Source: Thermogemmatispora carboxidivorans (GTDB taxonomy: Bacteria; Chloroflexota; Ktedonobacteria; Ktedonobacterales; Ktedonobacteraceae). Taken from it: a stretch of 64,000 nucleotides of DNA. The DNA is taken from contig NZ_JNIM01000001.1 of the NCBI RefSeq assembly GCF_000702505.1, positions 2,232,001 to 2,296,000 on the forward strand, in the 5' to 3' direction. Both the position numbers and the translations under genes were made by a program. Below the pieces are notes generated by a model that saw nothing but the letters and a program-made list of their open reading frames with translations, was not told where the DNA came from and did no database searches. Below, one piece after another: positions 34,138 through 41,908 of this stretch (the first letter of the stretch is position 1; each line of letters opens with the position of its first letter).

Positions 34138-34905
34138 TCAGATATGCATGGCCATGCCTCCGTCGACGCAGATGACCTGACCGGTGATATAGCCAGCCTC
34201 GGGCGAACAGAGGAAAGAGACAGTGGCGGCGACCTCCTCGGGGGTCCCAAAGCGCCCAAGAGGAGTCAGGTCGAGCATCTGCTTGCGCTGCTGTTCTGTC
34301 AGCTTGGCGGTCAGCTCCGTCGGGACAAACCCGGGTGCCACGGCGTTGGCGGTGATATTGCGGCTCGCCATCTCGCGCGCGGTGCTCAACGTCAGAGCGA
34401 TGAGAGCGGCCTTTGAGGCGCTGTAGTTAGCCTGGCCGGCATTGCCGAGGAGGCCGGCAACCGAGGTCACGTTGACGATCCGCCCCCAACGTGCCTTCAT
34501 CATCGAACGGAGGGCGGCGCGAGTGCAAAGAAAAGCGGAGCGAAGATTGATGTTCAAAATATCTTCGAAATCAGCCAGCGACATCTGCAGAATCAGCTTA
34601 TCGCGCGTGGTTCCTGCATTATTCACCAGGACGGTGACCGGTCCCAGCTCTCGATTGATCTGCTCGAAGAGCCGGCTGACTTCTTCCTCCTGGCTGACAT
34701 CGGCCTGGACCGCGATAGCGCGCCTGCCGAGGGCTTCGATCTGGTCCCGTACCTCCTCGGCGGCTTCTGCGTGGCGATAATAGTTCACGGCGACATCAGC
34801 TCCCGCCTGAGCCAGACGCAGAGCCACTGCCCGCCCGATACCCTGGCTACTTCCAGTCACAAGTGCGATCTTGCCTTCCAGTGGCAGATGCTGTTCTCTG
34901 GCCAT
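34138..34905 (-). CDS. fabG: 3-oxoacyl-ACP reductase / short-chain dehydrogenase
   Basis: A 255-residue classical SDR. The nucleotide site is ALVTGSSQGIGRAVALRLA (residues 14-32), then NNAG near residue 93, the catalytic tetrad Ser in NVTSVAGLLG and the YSASK motif, and the C-terminal GYITGQVICVDGGMAM. The N-terminus and RAGADVAVNYYRHAEAAEEV segment suggest NADPH preference (Tyr-Arg after strand 2). FabG reduces 3-ketoacyl-ACP in fatty-acid synthesis, and other SDR roles are possible because no fab cluster surrounds it. AAGGAGT precedes the ATG, and a clear promoter lies 50 bases upstream. Confidence 0.85.
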   Translation of the reverse strand: MAREQHLPLEGKIALVTGSSQGIGRAVALRLAQAGADVAVNYYRHAEAAEEVRDQIEALGRRAIAVQADVSQEEEVSRLFEQINRELGPVTVLVNNAGTTRDKLILQMSLADFEDILNINLRSAFLCTRAALRSMMKARWGRIVNVTSVAGLLGNAGQANYSASKAALIALTLSTAREMASRNITANAVAPGFVPTELTAKLTEQQRKQMLDLTPLGRFGTPEEVAATVSFLCSPEAGYITGQVICVDGGMAMHI

Positions 34906-34958
34906 AAAACGTCTACTCCTTGTCGAATACCTTGGCGTCCCCGCCCGTTTGCCGCTCT

Positions 34959-34986
34959 AGTATAGCATATTTGTGCTGCCTGTGAA
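34959..34986 (-). promoter_or_regulatory. Promoter of fabG
   Basis: On the minus strand, TTCACA (34981-34986), 16 bases, then TATACT (34959-34964). The transcript would start near 34952, giving a leader of about 47 bases. Confidence 0.6.
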
Positions 34987-35070
34987 GTGCTGGAATAGCG
35001 GAGCGGAGCGGGCCAGCTGACAAGAGCACTTCACTCGTCCTCGGGGCGCCGCCGTGCGTGCCACTTTCCC

Positions 35071-35092
35071 TGCAGCGCCTGGTAGCGCTGCA
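35071..35092. other. Hairpin after the membrane pentapeptide gene
   Basis: A perfect 8-base stem, TGCAGCGC / GCGCTGCA, encloses a six-base loop. It lies between the pentapeptide gene stop and the fabG promoter. No T-run follows on the minus strand, so a terminator role is uncertain. Confidence 0.35.
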
Positions 35093-35139
35093 AAGCACAG
35101 GGAGCCTGGAGGAGGTGCCAGAGACAGCGTCACCTCGCT

Positions 35140-37017
35140 TTACGAGGAAGCTTGCTCTCCAGGGGCTGGTGACTTCTGCTTGATCGCGCGCAGCTCCTGC
35201 GTGTCAACGATGTGATCGGTCACCTGGGGATCGAGCAGGCTTTCGGTGCTGGTGTGCTCTGACTCAGGCAGAGGATCAACCAGGCGTTCGATAAAAGGTA
35301 GGGTATCGAGGGTAGGAACGGAGAAAGGCGTTTCCGGGACCTGCGGGAAGTCCGTGGAGGACTCAGACTCAGACTTGGTGGCTTCCTCCTGGGTCTCCTG
35401 GGTCTCCTGGGCCTCCTGGGCTTCGCTGGCGCTGGTGGCCTGGGTCTGGTAGGCGCTATCCGGCACGCGGAAGGCGAACGGAGTTGGGTTGACCCTCAAT
35501 TCCTCAACATCCTGGTGGCTTTCCTCCTTTGCGGTGCCTGTCTCTTGCTGCGAGAAGGAGCCGAAGCGTTCAACGGCCTCTTTCCAGGCGCGTTCCCAGC
35601 TAGAGGCCGTCCAGGGGAGAGTGGCGGAAGAAGGAAACTCCTCTTGCTGGTCAAGGCTCTCGGAAGAGTAGAGGGAAGTTAGAGGCCTCTCCGCGGCTGT
35701 CATCGGCTGCTCTTCATGGGCAAGCCCTGGCGAGGCGAAGCTCTGGGATTCGGTCTCAGTCTCAGAACCTGTAGTGAAACCGAAGGGTGTGCCCCCTGCT
35801 GAGGTCTCAAGTGCTTTCAACCAGGCAGGGATCTCAGACTGCTGGCCGGCTGGTCTCTCTTCCATCATATAGGCCAGGCTCTCGGGAGAGAAATAGTCCT
35901 CGCCGTTCTCCGTCTCCTGGTCTATCTCTCCTCCACCCACTTCCTCGGCAGGCAAACCAGCCGACGCCAGCGGCTTGTCCTGTTCCTCGGCGCTCGGGGA
36001 GGAAGTTGCTGCCGAAGCTGGTTCAGGCGCCGTACTGGCGGTGAACAGTGGCGAAGAGGTCGACGAATTGAGGGCACTTGCAAAGGAAGATGCGGCCTCT
36101 TCTACACGCGGGGAGGTGCTAACAGAGCCGGAGTGCGAACTGCTCATGTCGGCTGAGCTCATGGGAGGAGTGGTCTCTGCCGCTGGGGCGGAATTGTCCT
36201 GACCTCGTGAGCGGGAGGCGCTTGTACTTGTAGTAGGGGCTGGACGCTCGGGGATAATGCGCGTCGGACGGACCGCCGGCATTCGTGGCGAGGTTTCTTC
36301 TACTTCGGCCTCGCTGTGGTGGGCCTGCGAACCGCGGATGGCCGAGCGTAGCTGCTCCTCTGTCAGGCTATAGATATTATCCAGGCGGGCCCCAGTCAGA
36401 TTGGTCTGGTGCAGATCGGCGACCAGCAGCGTGGCCTCGCTCAGGTTAGCGTCGCGCAGGTCGGCGTACGAAAGATTGGCTCCTGTCAAATTCGCCCTTG
36501 TCAGATCGGCGCCAGCCAGGCAGGCGCGTGAGAGATCGGCCATCGAAAGATTAGTGCCAACCAGACGTGCCCCACGAAGGTCGGCACGGCCCAGATAGCG
36601 ATGGGAAAGGTCACGCTGCGAAAGATCGGCCTTATATAAGTTCGCAGGCCGCCAATGGGCGGGCATAGTCCTCCCCTCCTCGGCAGCTTTCGAGAGAATG
36701 GGAGTCTCATCCACCCGAGGCAGGCGTGCCAGCTCTAGCTCTACTCCAAACTGGCTGATCGCCTGATTGAGGCGCTCCTCGTAAGCCTTGCGCAGCTGCT
36801 CAACCTGGTTAGCCAGACTCTGCTTCTGAGCGGCCATCTCGCGCTGCTGCTTCTGCTCCCAGACCTGGCGTCGAGCCTCCTCTGCCCGCTCCCACGCTGC
36901 TTGTTGCTTGCGGACGCTTTCGATGAACAGGCGCTGAACACGCAAGCCGAGGACGATTCCCAGGCCACCTGCCAGCAAGAAGGCAATAACGCCCCCAATA
37001 ATCAACGTTACGACCAT
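35140..37017 (-). CDS. Membrane-anchored coiled-coil pentapeptide-repeat protein
   Basis: A 625-residue multidomain protein. A single N-terminal membrane helix (MVVTLIIGGVIAFLLAGGLG, residues 1-24) is followed by a charged Gln/Glu/Arg coiled coil (about 30-95). Pentapeptide repeats follow at about 128-225, with A(D/N)LxxA units such as ADLTRANLTGANLSYADLRDANL. The last 400 residues are Ser/Thr/Glu/Pro-rich and almost certainly disordered, with an ETQETQ-type short repeat. The pentapeptide block would form a short quadrilateral beta helix, likely outside or against the membrane as an adaptor. AGGAG lies nine bases before the ATG. Its function is unknown, and the low-complexity tail is unlike its neighbours. 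Confidence 0.8.
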   Translation of the reverse strand: MVVTLIIGGVIAFLLAGGLGIVLGLRVQRLFIESVRKQQAAWERAEEARRQVWEQKQQREMAAQKQSLANQVEQLRKAYEERLNQAISQFGVELELARLPRVDETPILSKAAEEGRTMPAHWRPANLYKADLSQRDLSHRYLGRADLRGARLVGTNLSMADLSRACLAGADLTRANLTGANLSYADLRDANLSEATLLVADLHQTNLTGARLDNIYSLTEEQLRSAIRGSQAHHSEAEVEETSPRMPAVRPTRIIPERPAPTTSTSASRSRGQDNSAPAAETTPPMSSADMSSSHSGSVSTSPRVEEAASSFASALNSSTSSPLFTASTAPEPASAATSSPSAEEQDKPLASAGLPAEEVGGGEIDQETENGEDYFSPESLAYMMEERPAGQQSEIPAWLKALETSAGGTPFGFTTGSETETESQSFASPGLAHEEQPMTAAERPLTSLYSSESLDQQEEFPSSATLPWTASSWERAWKEAVERFGSFSQQETGTAKEESHQDVEELRVNPTPFAFRVPDSAYQTQATSASEAQEAQETQETQEEATKSESESSTDFPQVPETPFSVPTLDTLPFIERLVDPLPESEHTSTESLLDPQVTDHIVDTQELRAIKQKSPAPGEQASS

Positions 37018-37086
37018 AGCACTAGACTCCTGGCTTGATCTCTCTTCTCCGCACTATTGTGAATGGTAGCAGCTCCTGTGTCCCCT

Positions 37087-37116
37087 ATTATAAACAACTA
37101 CGTACGTCTCGGTCTA
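37087..37116 (-). promoter_or_regulatory. Promoter of the membrane pentapeptide gene
   Basis: On the minus strand, TAGACC (37111-37116), 18 bases, then a perfect TATAAT (37087-37092). Expected transcript start is near 37080, 63 bases before the ATG. ACGTACGT is part of the spacer. Confidence 0.5.
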
Positions 37117-37234
37117 TTTTTGTCTGCTGACCAGGACTTTTGCGAGGGAGGAGGGGCCCGGTGGCCAGCCGGAGGCGACAGAGGTTGCTCCGGTTCCAGC
37201 ATACCAGTGATTAAGCTGGCGAACCTTGCGTGAG

Positions 37235-38122
37235 CTACCTGGCGAGGCGCAGCTCGGCGCTGGCCTGACGCGCGGCACGTAGAACCTGGGCGCTGAGCCA
37301 TTCCCCGCGACGCGAGAGCAAAGTGCTGCGAAACGAAATAGCGATAGCCGCCGCCACACGACCTTGAGCATCCCTCACAGGCGCTGCTAAACAGGCCGTA
37401 TCGGGGTGAAGCTCTTCGCGATCGATACTGTAGCCCTGATGAGCAATGGTGTGCAGCTCCTCGCAGAGACGGCTGCGCTCCACAATGGTTCGCTGCGTCA
37501 GACGGATCAAGGTGTGGCGAGCCAGGTAGTCCTCGACAAAAGCTGCTGAACTATAGGCCAGAAGAACCTTTCCCAAGGCATGGGCATGAGCCTGACCACG
37601 GTAGCCGATGTAGACGCCTGGAATACGCTCAGCGTGGGCTGGCTCGACGATGGCCTGTAACTCCACCTCGCCGTAGCGCCAGCTTGCCAGATAAGCCGGC
37701 TCCTGGCTGCGCTCGCTCAAATTGTGAAGGATGGGACGCAGCCGCTGTGGAAGCGAGGGCTGCCGGACTGGCGGGAAAGCGACGGCTGTCCAGCCTTCCG
37801 GCGACTCCGTGGTGGGCCAATCGTGACTGAGGGTGCGCAGGTAGGCATCATTCAAATACGGGATCTGTGGCCCGAGCACATAGTGGCCGCTGGGAAGGCG
37901 CTCGACATAGCCGGCGGCCAGCAGTGTATTCAGACTGTGGTAGCAGGTGCTGATATTGAGCTGAAGCAGTCCGCTCACTGCGCGGACGGTGAGTCCACCA
38001 GGGGTACGGGCGATCAGGTCAAGGATGGCAAGCACGCGCTGCGCCGAGCGCAGGATATCGCGCTTGGACTCGGAAAGCGGCAGTGCCGGGGTTTGAGGGT
38101 GGGCGTGAGAGCGCTTGGCCAT
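37235..38122 (-). CDS. IclR-family transcriptional regulator
   Basis: A 295-residue regulator. The N-terminal winged helix-turn-helix spans about residues 22-85 (RVLAILDLIARTPGGLTVRAVSGLLQLNISTCYHSLNTLLAAGYVERL). The C-terminal GAF-like effector domain (about 110-290) includes IPGVYIGYRGQAHAHALGKVLLAYS, a typical IclR dimer/ligand segment, and the GYSIDREELHPDTACLAAPV motif. AAAGGAG lies upstream of the ATG. It is divergent to the amidohydrolase/DUF59/alcohol dehydrogenase operon with a 525-base shared region, so control of that operon and of itself is likely, by inference. Confidence 0.92.
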   Translation of the reverse strand: MAKRSHAHPQTPALPLSESKRDILRSAQRVLAILDLIARTPGGLTVRAVSGLLQLNISTCYHSLNTLLAAGYVERLPSGHYVLGPQIPYLNDAYLRTLSHDWPTTESPEGWTAVAFPPVRQPSLPQRLRPILHNLSERSQEPAYLASWRYGEVELQAIVEPAHAERIPGVYIGYRGQAHAHALGKVLLAYSSAAFVEDYLARHTLIRLTQRTIVERSRLCEELHTIAHQGYSIDREELHPDTACLAAPVRDAQGRVAAAIAISFRSTLLSRRGEWLSAQVLRAARQASAELRLAR

Positions 38123-38192
38123 GACTCAGTTGCTCCTTTGCATGGCTGAGGATACGGGCCACGCTGGGCTTGCTGGCCTGGAGTGGCTACGA

Positions 38193-38214
38193 TCCTTCCT
38201 TCCTTCCTTCCTTC
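38193..38214 (-). repeat. Tetranucleotide tract in the iclR leader
   Basis: Five tandem TCCT units (AGGA on the minus strand) lie between the predicted transcript start near 38237 and the iclR ATG at 38122. On the mRNA, the repeat presents a run of Shine-Dalgarno-like AAGG words about 70-90 bases before the start codon. Confidence 0.8.
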
Positions 38215-38243
38215 TAACTAAAGCAGGGCCTTCCTTACCTGGG

Positions 38244-38271
38244 ATTATACTGGGCTGCGTCTTAGTGTCAA
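38244..38271 (-). promoter_or_regulatory. Consensus promoter of iclR
   Basis: On the minus strand, a perfect TTGACA (38266-38271), 16 bases, then a perfect TATAAT (38244-38249). Transcript start is expected near 38237, giving a 115-base leader that contains the tetranucleotide tract. Confidence 0.75.
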
Positions 38272-38286
38272 GCAGGTTGAGACAAT

Positions 38287-38303
38287 ATTTCAAATAATGA
38301 AAT
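38287..38303. promoter_or_regulatory. Candidate IclR operator
   Basis: Inverted repeat ATTTC-N7-GAAAT lies just upstream of the iclR -35 and beside the likely divergent promoter for the amidohydrolase operon (TTGCAA at 38303-38308 with T/A-rich -10 candidates 17-20 bases later). IclR proteins usually bind short TTCC/GGAA-like palindromes between divergent genes. This is position-based inference. Confidence 0.35.
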
Positions 38304-38355
38304 TGCAACCTACACACTGATATCGTTTTATGCTATGCTGGCAACGTAGGCAAAG

Positions 38356-38397
38356 GGACTGGAAGCGGTCCGGCTGAGTCCAGACCGCTTCCAGTCC
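38356..38397. other. Perfect 15-base inverted repeat in the amidohydrolase operon leader
   Basis: GGACTGGAAGCGGTC (38356-38370) and GACCGCTTCCAGTCC (38383-38397) are exact complements with a 12-base loop. The element lies after the expected plus-strand promoter and 250 bases before the first start codon. No T-run follows. It may be an RNA leader structure or a regulator-binding palindrome. Confidence 0.7.
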
Positions 38398-38647
38398 GGT
38401 CGGTTGTCCGATTGATCGGATCAGCCTGCGCAGGCAAGGTCTCGCGTCACAGCACGGCATGACAAGCGTACAAGTCAAAGGATTCGCCTGTTCTGAAGGA
38501 GTAGGGAGCGTAATGCGTTTTATTTCCCTCGTTTGCTCGTGATTCACTGGAGGCTCAGCCTGGCTCTGAGGCTGGCGTCGGCGAAGCGAGCGATGGGGGT
38601 CCTGACCGGGTCACTGTTGACCCGCTGGACACAAAGGAGGCCAGCTG
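38398..38647. other. Remaining upstream region of the amidohydrolase operon
   Basis: About 250 bases with no supported gene. An open minus-strand frame crosses it without a recognisable product. AAAGGAGG is present just before the operon ATG at 38648. Confidence 0.4.
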
Positions 38648-39745
38648 ATGTTTCGCACCTCGACGGGCGAAGAGATCTTCATCATTGACGCCCACACGCA
38701 CCTCTGGGATGCCAGTCCCGCCAATCAGCGCAATCAGTACGGGCGCGGTTGGATCGACTGCTTCTATGACTATCATCGCAACCTTTCCCCAGCTGAGTAT
38801 GTCTGGCCGCTCAGCGACTTCGAGCGTTATAGCCCGGAGCGTATGGCCCAGGATGAATTTGTCAGGGGCTATATTGATATGGCCATCCTTCAGCCCACCT
38901 ATCTCACCGATTTCTTCATCAATGGCTTCAACACCATCGAGCAAAACAGTGTCATGAAGCAGCGCTATCCAGAGCGCTTTATCCTCAATGGCGCCTGGGA
39001 TGCGCGCGATGGCGAAGCCGGTCTGGAGTATCTACGGCGTCAAAAGGGAGAATGGGATATCAAGGGAGTTAAGCTTTACACGGCGGAGTGGCGAGGCTCC
39101 TCCAAAGGCTATAAGCTCTCTAGTCCTGAAGCCTATCGTTACCTGGAGGAATGTGCCAAACTGGGGATCACCAACATTCACGTGCATAAAGGCCCAACCA
39201 TTTACCCGCTCAACCGTGATGCCTTCGATGTGGCTGATGTCGACGACGCGGCCTCCCGTTTCCCCGAGCTGAACTTCATCGTCGAGCATGTTGGCCTGCC
39301 CCGTCTGGAAGACTTCTGCTGGATCGCTGTCCAGGAGAAAAACGTCTATGCCGGCCTGGCGGTAGCTCTGCCTTTCATTTATCCGCGTCCCCGCTACTTT
39401 GCTGAGATCATGGCCAATTTGCTCTTCTGGGTGGGACCCGACAAGATCCTCTTCGGCAGCGACTACGCTATCTGGGAACCCCGCTGGCTGGTTGAGCGCT
39501 TCATGACCTTCGAGCTGCCCCAAGATCTCAAGGACGAGTTCAAGGTCGATTTGACGCTCGATGTGAAGCGCAAGATTATGGGTTTGAATGCGGCACGCCT
39601 CTATGGTATTGATCCCGAAGAACAACTGCAGAAGCTGAGCAACGACGAGCTGGCCCATCAGCTAGCCAGCACCAGGGCGGAAGGGATGAGTCAATCCCAG
39701 GCGGGGGAGGCCAGTAGCTCTGCCCGGGCTGAGACAGGGGCCTGA
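38648..39745 (+). CDS. Amidohydrolase-family metal-dependent hydrolase (amidohydrolase 2 type)
   Basis: A 365-residue TIM-barrel hydrolase. Metal-site markers are FIIDAHTHLWD (residues 11-21), TNIHVHKGPTIYP, NFIVEHVGLPRLEDFCW and the strand-8 aspartate in LFGSDYAIWEPRWLVERF. This is the layout of the ACMSD/amidohydrolase 2 group. AAAGGAGG lies close before the ATG. It heads the operon that continues with DUF59 and zinc alcohol dehydrogenase genes. In actinobacterial propane and phenol monooxygenase clusters a homologous amidohydrolase sits in the same company. Its substrate is not known, and the C-terminal 35 residues are low-complexity Ser/Ala/Glu. Confidence 0.82.
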   Translation: MFRTSTGEEIFIIDAHTHLWDASPANQRNQYGRGWIDCFYDYHRNLSPAEYVWPLSDFERYSPERMAQDEFVRGYIDMAILQPTYLTDFFINGFNTIEQNSVMKQRYPERFILNGAWDARDGEAGLEYLRRQKGEWDIKGVKLYTAEWRGSSKGYKLSSPEAYRYLEECAKLGITNIHVHKGPTIYPLNRDAFDVADVDDAASRFPELNFIVEHVGLPRLEDFCWIAVQEKNVYAGLAVALPFIYPRPRYFAEIMANLLFWVGPDKILFGSDYAIWEPRWLVERFMTFELPQDLKDEFKVDLTLDVKRKIMGLNAARLYGIDPEEQLQKLSNDELAHQLASTRAEGMSQSQAGEASSSARAETGA

Positions 39746-39905
39746 GCGAAGGGGAGCGGCGGCCAGATGGCGCAGATGGTGCTGAGGCCCGGCCTCCTTG
39801 CTGGAGGCAAGCTAGCGGTACTGCTGGAATTGCTGTCCTGGCTGCCGCCTCGCTTCTCCCCGAAGATATGGCGCGTATCGATGGCAAGACAAGAGGAGAA
39901 CAGCT

Positions 39906-40715
39906 ATGTCGTCCCAAGAAGTCGCAGACGCTCCCCTCGTCGGGCCAGACCAGATCTGGGCGGCCATCGCCGATGTCCTTGATCCCGAGCTAGATACGCC
40001 CCTGGTGCGCCTGGGTTTCGTCGACCGTATCGAAATCAGCGGGACGAAGGTCGACATCTTTTTGAAGTTACCGACCTTCTGGTGTGCTCCCAACTTTGCT
40101 TATCTGATGGCCTCAGACCTGGCCGAGAGAGCGCGAACCGTGCCAGGGGTAAGCAGCGTTCAAGTGCATCTACTCGACCACTGTGAGGGAGAAACTATCT
40201 CGGAGGCGGTCAATAGTGGTCTCAGCTTTGCTGCCGCTTTTCCCGATGAGGTCACGGCGGACAATGATCTGCAGGAACTGCGCCGCACCTTTCTGAAGAA
40301 AGGCTTTCTCATGCGGCAGGATCTCCTGCTGCGTCGCTTGCTGCGGGCTGGCCTAAGCGAGGAGGGGTTGCGGACGCGGTCTCTAGAAGATCTCTCGTGG
40401 GATGAAGCGGGTGATATGGCCTGCCTCGGCCTGCCCGGAGCTACCCTGCAGCTAGCGGCACTGGGCAGATCTGCCCGGGCCTATGTCGAGCGTGGGAAGG
40501 CTTTAGGGTTATTGAGGGCAGGAGGTCCCCTTTTTGTTGACGAGCAGGGGGAGCCTATCCCTGCCGGTGATCTCCAGAGCTTTCTGCGACGCCTGCGCTC
40601 TGTGCGCCTGAGTCTGCTCTTCAATACCGCCATGTGCAGTGCCCTCTTTCGCACCCGTTACCAGCACGCGAGCGCAGAGACAGCGCACAACGAGGAAGGA
40701 GAGAATCCCCTATGA
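39906..40715 (+). CDS. DUF59/MIP18-like iron-sulfur assembly protein with C-terminal extension
   Basis: A 269-residue protein whose first 110 residues form a DUF59 domain. Its signatures are IADVLDPELDTPLVRLGFVDRIEI and LPTFWCAPNFAYLMASDL with the single conserved cysteine. Members assist Fe-S cluster assembly (PaaD, MIP18, SufT). The last 150 residues are an additional helical, Arg/Leu-rich domain (RQDLLLRRLLRAGLSEEGL) that simple DUF59 proteins lack. The start is ATG 39906 with AGGAG about eight bases upstream. It overlaps the following dehydrogenase gene by four bases (ATGA). By context it probably matures or supports a metal enzyme of the same pathway. Confidence 0.8.
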   Translation: MSSQEVADAPLVGPDQIWAAIADVLDPELDTPLVRLGFVDRIEISGTKVDIFLKLPTFWCAPNFAYLMASDLAERARTVPGVSSVQVHLLDHCEGETISEAVNSGLSFAAAFPDEVTADNDLQELRRTFLKKGFLMRQDLLLRRLLRAGLSEEGLRTRSLEDLSWDEAGDMACLGLPGATLQLAALGRSARAYVERGKALGLLRAGGPLFVDEQGEPIPAGDLQSFLRRLRSVRLSLLFNTAMCSALFRTRYQHASAETAHNEEGENPL

Positions 40716-41746
40716 AAGCCGTTCGTCTCCATGCCTATAATCAATCGCCAGTGGTTGAAGAGGTTGCTGAGCCGACCATCAGTGGCCCCTTCGACGTCAT
40801 TGTGCGCATTGGGGGGGCCGGCCTCTGTCGCACAGATCTGCACATTATTGAAGGACAGTGGGTCGAGAAATCGGGCGTAACGCTGCCTTATACCTTGGGG
40901 CACGAAAACGCCGGCTGGGTGCATGCCGTTGGCTCGGCGGTCAGCACCGTCGCCGTTGGCGACACGGTCATTGTGCATCCACTCATCACCTGTGGTTTCT
41001 GCCGGGCGTGCCGGGCTGGGAATGACATGCACTGTACCAGCTCAGCCTTCCCAGGAATTTCTACCGATGGTGGCATGGCCACTTTTCTAAAGACTACGGC
41101 GCGCGCGGTAGTGAAGCTTGATTCTTCGCTGGCGCCCAAGGACATCGCCGCTCTGGCTGATGCCGGCCTGACGGCCTACCACGCTGTCAAGAAGGCTGTC
41201 CCTCTGCTCTACCCTGGTACCAGAGCAGTGGTGATCGGGGCTGGTGGGTTGGGCCATATCGGCGTCCAGTGTCTCAAGGCTCTGACTCCCGCTGAAGTGA
41301 TCGTTGTCGACAGGTCGGCGGAAGCTCTGGAGCTGGCGCGTGGCTGGGGAGCGGATCACACGGTGCTCGCCGATGGCAGTGAGGTGAGCAAGGTGCGCGA
41401 GATAACCGAGGGCCAGGGCGCCGAGGTGATCCTGGATTTCGTGGGCGAGGGCGGTGCTCTGGAAAGCGGGATTGCCATGCTGCGCCGCGCCGGTTACTAC
41501 TACGTCATCGGCTATGGCGGTCGTCTGGTCGTGCCGACCATTGATATTATCTCGACCGAGATCAACTTTATCGGCAACCTGGTCGGAACCTACAACGATC
41601 TGGTCGAGCTAATGGCCCTGACAGCACAGGGGAAGGTCCGGCTGCATACGGCGGTCTACCCGCTAGAGGCGGCCCTGGACGCCATTCACGATCTGGAGAG
41701 TGGGCGCCTGCACGGGCGCGGCATTCTGGTGCCTGAAGGCGCCTGA
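40712..41746 (+). CDS. Zinc-dependent NAD(P) alcohol dehydrogenase
   Basis: A 344-residue medium-chain dehydrogenase. The catalytic zinc ligands are Cys39 (in GLCRTDLH) and His64/Glu65 (in LGHENAGWV). The four structural-zinc cysteines are Cys94, Cys97, Cys100 and Cys108 (TCGFCRACRAGNDMHC). The Rossmann motif is VIGAGGLGHIGVQ near residue 178, with Asp in VVDRS suggesting NAD(H). ATG 40712 overlaps the DUF59 stop as ATGA, and GGAAGGAGAG lies eight bases upstream. An earlier in-frame ATG at 40634 has no SD. An alcohol or short-chain secondary alcohol is a plausible substrate given its operon partners. Confidence 0.9.
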   Translation: MKAVRLHAYNQSPVVEEVAEPTISGPFDVIVRIGGAGLCRTDLHIIEGQWVEKSGVTLPYTLGHENAGWVHAVGSAVSTVAVGDTVIVHPLITCGFCRACRAGNDMHCTSSAFPGISTDGGMATFLKTTARAVVKLDSSLAPKDIAALADAGLTAYHAVKKAVPLLYPGTRAVVIGAGGLGHIGVQCLKALTPAEVIVVDRSAEALELARGWGADHTVLADGSEVSKVREITEGQGAEVILDFVGEGGALESGIAMLRRAGYYYVIGYGGRLVVPTIDIISTEINFIGNLVGTYNDLVELMALTAQGKVRLHTAVYPLEAALDAIHDLESGRLHGRGILVPEGA

Positions 41747-41855
41747 GAGGGCGCTGGCGGCTCTTCTGAGCGCAAAATAGAAGAAGACGGGGATCGGTCA
41801 TTAGCCCTTACCACGCCGATGGTGGGGTCAGCGCTTGACCGCTCCCCTCTCTTCT

Positions 41856-41879
41856 TCTTGACCCCGCTTTGTCAAGAAC
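41856..41879. promoter_or_regulatory. Inverted repeat TTCTTGAC-N8-GTCAAGAA
   Basis: Perfect 8-base arms flank an 8-base spacer. The element lies 244 bases before the orphan gene at 42123 and may be a dyad operator or leader hairpin. A related TTGAC word occurs about 20 bases upstream. Confidence 0.45.
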
Positions 41880-41892
41880 CGGAGAGATGTCG

Positions 41893-41908
41893 GGAGCTGT
41901 ACAACTCC
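41893..41908. promoter_or_regulatory. Palindrome GGAG-c-TGTACA-a-CTCC
   Basis: A 16-base near-perfect palindrome (14 of 16 positions) with TGTACA at its centre, 13 bases after the preceding dyad. Such a site fits a dimeric regulator, but no regulator gene is adjacent. Confidence 0.4.

Noticed and set aside
38193-38214. Possible CRISPR or IS boundary repeats
   Set aside because: The tract is a simple tetranucleotide run without spacers. No transposase-like frame or terminal inverted repeats are nearby.
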